From positions 1 to 7,555 of the forward strand of contig DIZU01000122.1 in NCBI GenBank assembly GCA_002429455.1: 7,555 nucleotides of DNA, in the 5' to 3' direction. The notes below the pieces were generated by a model. It did not search any database, was not told the origin of the DNA, and saw only the letters and a list, made by a program, of their open reading frames with translations. Shown here piece by piece: positions 5,389 through 7,555 of the stretch (within the stretch, counting starts at the first letter, position 1; each line of letters opens with the position of its first letter). Source of the stretch: Methylotenera sp. UBA6020 (GTDB taxonomy: Bacteria > Pseudomonadota > Gammaproteobacteria > Burkholderiales > Methylophilaceae). A program made the position numbers and the translations under genes.

Positions 5389-6991
5389 ATTTGGTCATAC
5401 TCAACGCTACAGCCTCTGCCACTCTAATGCCATCGACACCGGCTGATAAGATGCCACCGGCGTAGCCGGCACCCTCACCCGTAGGATACAAACCTTTGGT
5501 ATTAATGCTCTGTAAATCATCATCGTTACGTTTGATGCGGATCGGTGAAGAAGTACGAGTTTCCACTCCAGTCAATATGCCATCCGGCAAATCAAAACCT
5601 TTAATCTGTTTGGCAAATTGTGGAATCGCTTCACGAATCGCGCTGATGGCAAATTCTGGCAGGGCAGTATCAAGGTTAGTGAGATTTACACCCGGCGTGT
5701 AAGACGGCGTCACTTCACCAAACTTGGTGGAAGGTTGATTGACCAAAAAGTCGCCTATCAATTGCCCAGGCGCCTGATAAGTGCTGCCGCCCAACAAGTA
5801 GGCTTGGCTCTCCCATTTACGCTGAAACTCCATACCTGCCAGCGGATGGCCAGGATAATCCACCTCCGGTGTAATGCCCACCACAATGCCGGCATTGGCG
5901 TTGCGCTCGTTACGTGAATACTGGCTCATGCCGTTGGTAACAACGCGATTAGGTTCAGAAGCAGCGGCGACGACCGTACCGCCCGGACACATGCAGAAAC
6001 TGTACACACTACGGCCGTTGCTTGCGTGATGCACCAGCTTGTAATCGGCCGCGCCTAAAATGGGGTGTTGTGCGTTCGGGCCATGGCGGGCCTGATCTAT
6101 CAGTGATTGTGGATGCTCGATTCTAAAGCCAATCGAGAATGGCTTGGCTTCTACAAAAATCCCTCTTTTATGAATCATTTCAAAGGTATCGCGCGCACTG
6201 TGGCCAACCGCTAACACCAGATGATTGGTGGCGATGCGTTCACCGCTTGCCAGCACTACCGCCTGTACTTCATTATTGGCGATTTCAATATCATCGACCT
6301 TGCTTTGGAAGCGAATTTCGCCACCCAGCGCGATAATGGTTTTGCGCATTTCTTCCACCATGCCGACCAGCCTGAACGTACCGATGTGTGGATGACTAAC
6401 GTATAGAATTTCTTCAGGCGCGCCGGCTTTTACGAACTCATGCAGCACCTTGCGACCGTAATGTTTGGGGTCTTTGATTTGGCTGTAGAGCTTGCCGTCC
6501 GAGAATGTGCCAGCGCCACCTTCACCGAATTGCACGTTGGATTCTGGGTTGAGCACGCCTTTGCGCCACAAGTTAAATGTATCTTTGGTGCGCTCACGCA
6601 CCGCTTTGCCGCGCTCTAACACCAATGGCTTGAAACCCGACTGTGCCAGAATTAATGCGGCAAAAAGTCCGGCGGGGCCTAGGCCCACAACAATCGGGCG
6701 CGCTGTTGTCGTCGCTGGCGCATTTGCCACAAACTTGTAAGAAGTATCCGGCGTAAGTTTTACGTGCGGATCTTTACTGAGTTTCGCTAAAACTTTAGCT
6801 TCACCTTTAACGGTGACATCTAACGTATACACCAATAAAATTGCATTGGCCTTGCGCGCATCAACACCACGTTTGAAAATAGAAAACTCGACTAAATCAG
6901 CAGTGTTAATCGCCAGTTTTTTTATAATGGCCGCATTAATTTCATTAGGTTCGTGTGTGAGCGGTAGTTTGATTTCGGTGATGCGTAACAT
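5387..6991 (-). CDS. FAD-dependent dehydrogenase-like protein of the COG2509 family, function unknown
   Basis: A 534-residue predicted cytoplasmic flavoprotein. The N-terminal domain (about 1-90) precedes the flavin fold and contains KRGVDARKANAILLVYTLDV, the DAR-K signature I associate with this family. The Rossmann FAD motif is VVGLGPAGLFAA at 101-112, followed by the LVLERG acidic strand end at 123-128. FGEGGAGTFSDGKL at 155-168 and the C-terminal TGEGAGYAGGILSAGVDG near 504-521 are strongly conserved flavin-contact-type segments. SFCMCPGGTVV in the middle is also typical of the family. Substrate and electron acceptor are not known to me; homologues are usually annotated as NAD(P)/FAD-dependent oxidoreductases. 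No signal peptide or membrane segment is visible. The ATG at 6991 lies 48 bp after the hda stop, without a strong ribosome binding site. Same orientation suggests cotranscription with hda. The stop codon sits at the base of a bidirectional terminator. Confidence 0.88.
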   Translation of the reverse strand: MLRITEIKLPLTHEPNEINAAIIKKLAINTADLVEFSIFKRGVDARKANAILLVYTLDVTVKGEAKVLAKLSKDPHVKLTPDTSYKFVANAPATTTARPIVVGLGPAGLFAALILAQSGFKPLVLERGKAVRERTKDTFNLWRKGVLNPESNVQFGEGGAGTFSDGKLYSQIKDPKHYGRKVLHEFVKAGAPEEILYVSHPHIGTFRLVGMVEEMRKTIIALGGEIRFQSKVDDIEIANNEVQAVVLASGERIATNHLVLAVGHSARDTFEMIHKRGIFVEAKPFSIGFRIEHPQSLIDQARHGPNAQHPILGAADYKLVHHASNGRSVYSFCMCPGGTVVAAASEPNRVVTNGMSQYSRNERNANAGIVVGITPEVDYPGHPLAGMEFQRKWESQAYLLGGSTYQAPGQLIGDFLVNQPSTKFGEVTPSYTPGVNLTNLDTALPEFAISAIREAIPQFAKQIKGFDLPDGILTGVETRTSSPIRIKRNDDDLQSINTKGLYPTGEGAGYAGGILSAGVDGIRVAEAVALSMTK

Positions 6992-7039
6992 AGTGTGGCC
7001 AATAATATTTGAGAGAACAAATTTAAGCGGACAATCGCT

Positions 7040-7555
7040 TTATGAATTGAGCGGAAATTGCAGTAATTGCCGCAACATGGGAACGGTGACAGGTTTTTTG
7101 GTAGTGAGTGACCACTCATCTAACGCGTTAATGGTGGAAATAAGCGTAGGTAAATCGCGTCGTAAATATTTCAAGCAATAATCTATCACTTCTACCGGCA
7201 GGCGCATACCCCGTGCATGGGCATGACTCAATAGCGCCAACGCTTTTTCCTCATCCGTCAGTGGCTGTAATTGATAGGTTAAACCCCATGCAAGGCGCGT
7301 AGCTAAATCATCACGCAAACCCATTTGTGTGGGGGCGGAATTGCCCGCTACAATCAGCGCGCGAGGCAGATTATCACTATTCAAATGTGCGTTATTTTCG
7401 CGTATTTGATTATAGGTGTTGAACAGCTCAATTTGTGCAGCATTGTCCAGTAATTGCACATCATCGACACAGATTGCCTGTGTGTTTTCTGCTTGGCAGG
7501 CCGCCATTAAATGCGTTTTGCCACTACCAGAGTCACCCCATATATAAATAAAACG
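7040..7555 (-). CDS. hda: DnaA regulatory inactivator Hda (AAA+ protein, N-terminus outside window)
   Basis: Hda acts with the DNA-loaded beta clamp to stimulate ATP hydrolysis by DnaA and prevent over-initiation of replication. The visible part is 171 residues, entering in frame at the right edge (RFIYIWGDSGSGKTHLM). Numbered within that part, the Walker A is GDSGSGKT (7-14), the Walker B is ICVDDVQ (28-34), sensor 1 is LIVAGNSAP (about 67-75), the arginine-finger region is LRDDLATRLAWGL (80-92), and the sensor 2 region is YLRRDLPTLI (130-139). The protein ends just after the lid domain (RQLLQFPLNS). It lacks the DNA-binding domain IV of DnaA, which is why it is called Hda and not DnaA. Roughly the first 50 residues, with the clamp-binding motif, are missing because of the window edge. 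An internal ATG at 7507 is not the start. The FAD-dehydrogenase gene follows on the same strand. Confidence 0.92.
   Translation of the reverse strand, partial: RFIYIWGDSGSGKTHLMAACQAENTQAICVDDVQLLDNAAQIELFNTYNQIRENNAHLNSDNLPRALIVAGNSAPTQMGLRDDLATRLAWGLTYQLQPLTDEEKALALLSHAHARGMRLPVEVIDYCLKYLRRDLPTLISTINALDEWSLTTKKPVTVPMLRQLLQFPLNS

Noticed and set aside
6813..7181. 122-codon plus-strand open frame spanning the hda/flavoprotein junction
   Set aside because: It is antisense to two conserved genes and carries no recognisable motif; its length is explained by shadow coding.

Overview
The window looks like an ordinary chromosomal stretch from a betaproteobacterium, most likely a methylotroph of the Methylophilaceae (Methylotenera/Methylophilus type). 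This rests on recognisable protein families (MoaC, a BepA-type M48 protease, SoxYZ, AhpC/AhpF, a COG2509 flavoprotein, Hda) and moderate base composition. The taxonomic guess is inference from gene content and is not proven by any single marker.

Layout. The 5' portion of moaC (molybdenum cofactor synthesis) lies on the minus strand at the left edge and runs out of the window. It diverges from a plus-strand gene for an exported BepA-like zinc metalloprotease with TPR repeats. The short gap between them holds a self-complementary AATTATAATT that gives a TATAAT hexamer on both strands. Just downstream, on the plus strand, come soxY and soxZ, which encode the sulfur-carrier pair. SoxY has a twin-arginine signal and an unusual carboxy terminus (NGCG instead of GGCGG). 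No other sox genes are visible.

A 385-bp gap follows. It contains a long perfect inverted repeat (31-bp arms, 16-nt loop), then an AT-rich promoter-like region with dyad symmetries, and a tandem repeat just before the ahpC ribosome binding site. ahpC and ahpF form a complete alkyl hydroperoxide reductase unit: AhpC reduces peroxides, and AhpF passes electrons from NADH to it. They are separated by 170 bp that hold a GC-rich hairpin and an ATAG/CTAT dyad, suggesting differential expression of the two.

A strong bidirectional terminator separates ahpF from the right-hand minus-strand pair. That pair is hda (partial, running off the right edge; DnaA inactivation) followed by a large FAD-dependent dehydrogenase-like protein of unknown function. 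They share orientation with a 48-bp gap, so they are probably cotranscribed.

I do not see mobile elements with transposases, CRISPR arrays, tRNA or rRNA genes, or a clear new multi-gene system. The points most worth a second look are the altered SoxY swinging-arm motif in a sox locus lacking its partners, the long palindromic repeat upstream of ahpC, and the uncharacterised flavoprotein linked to hda.
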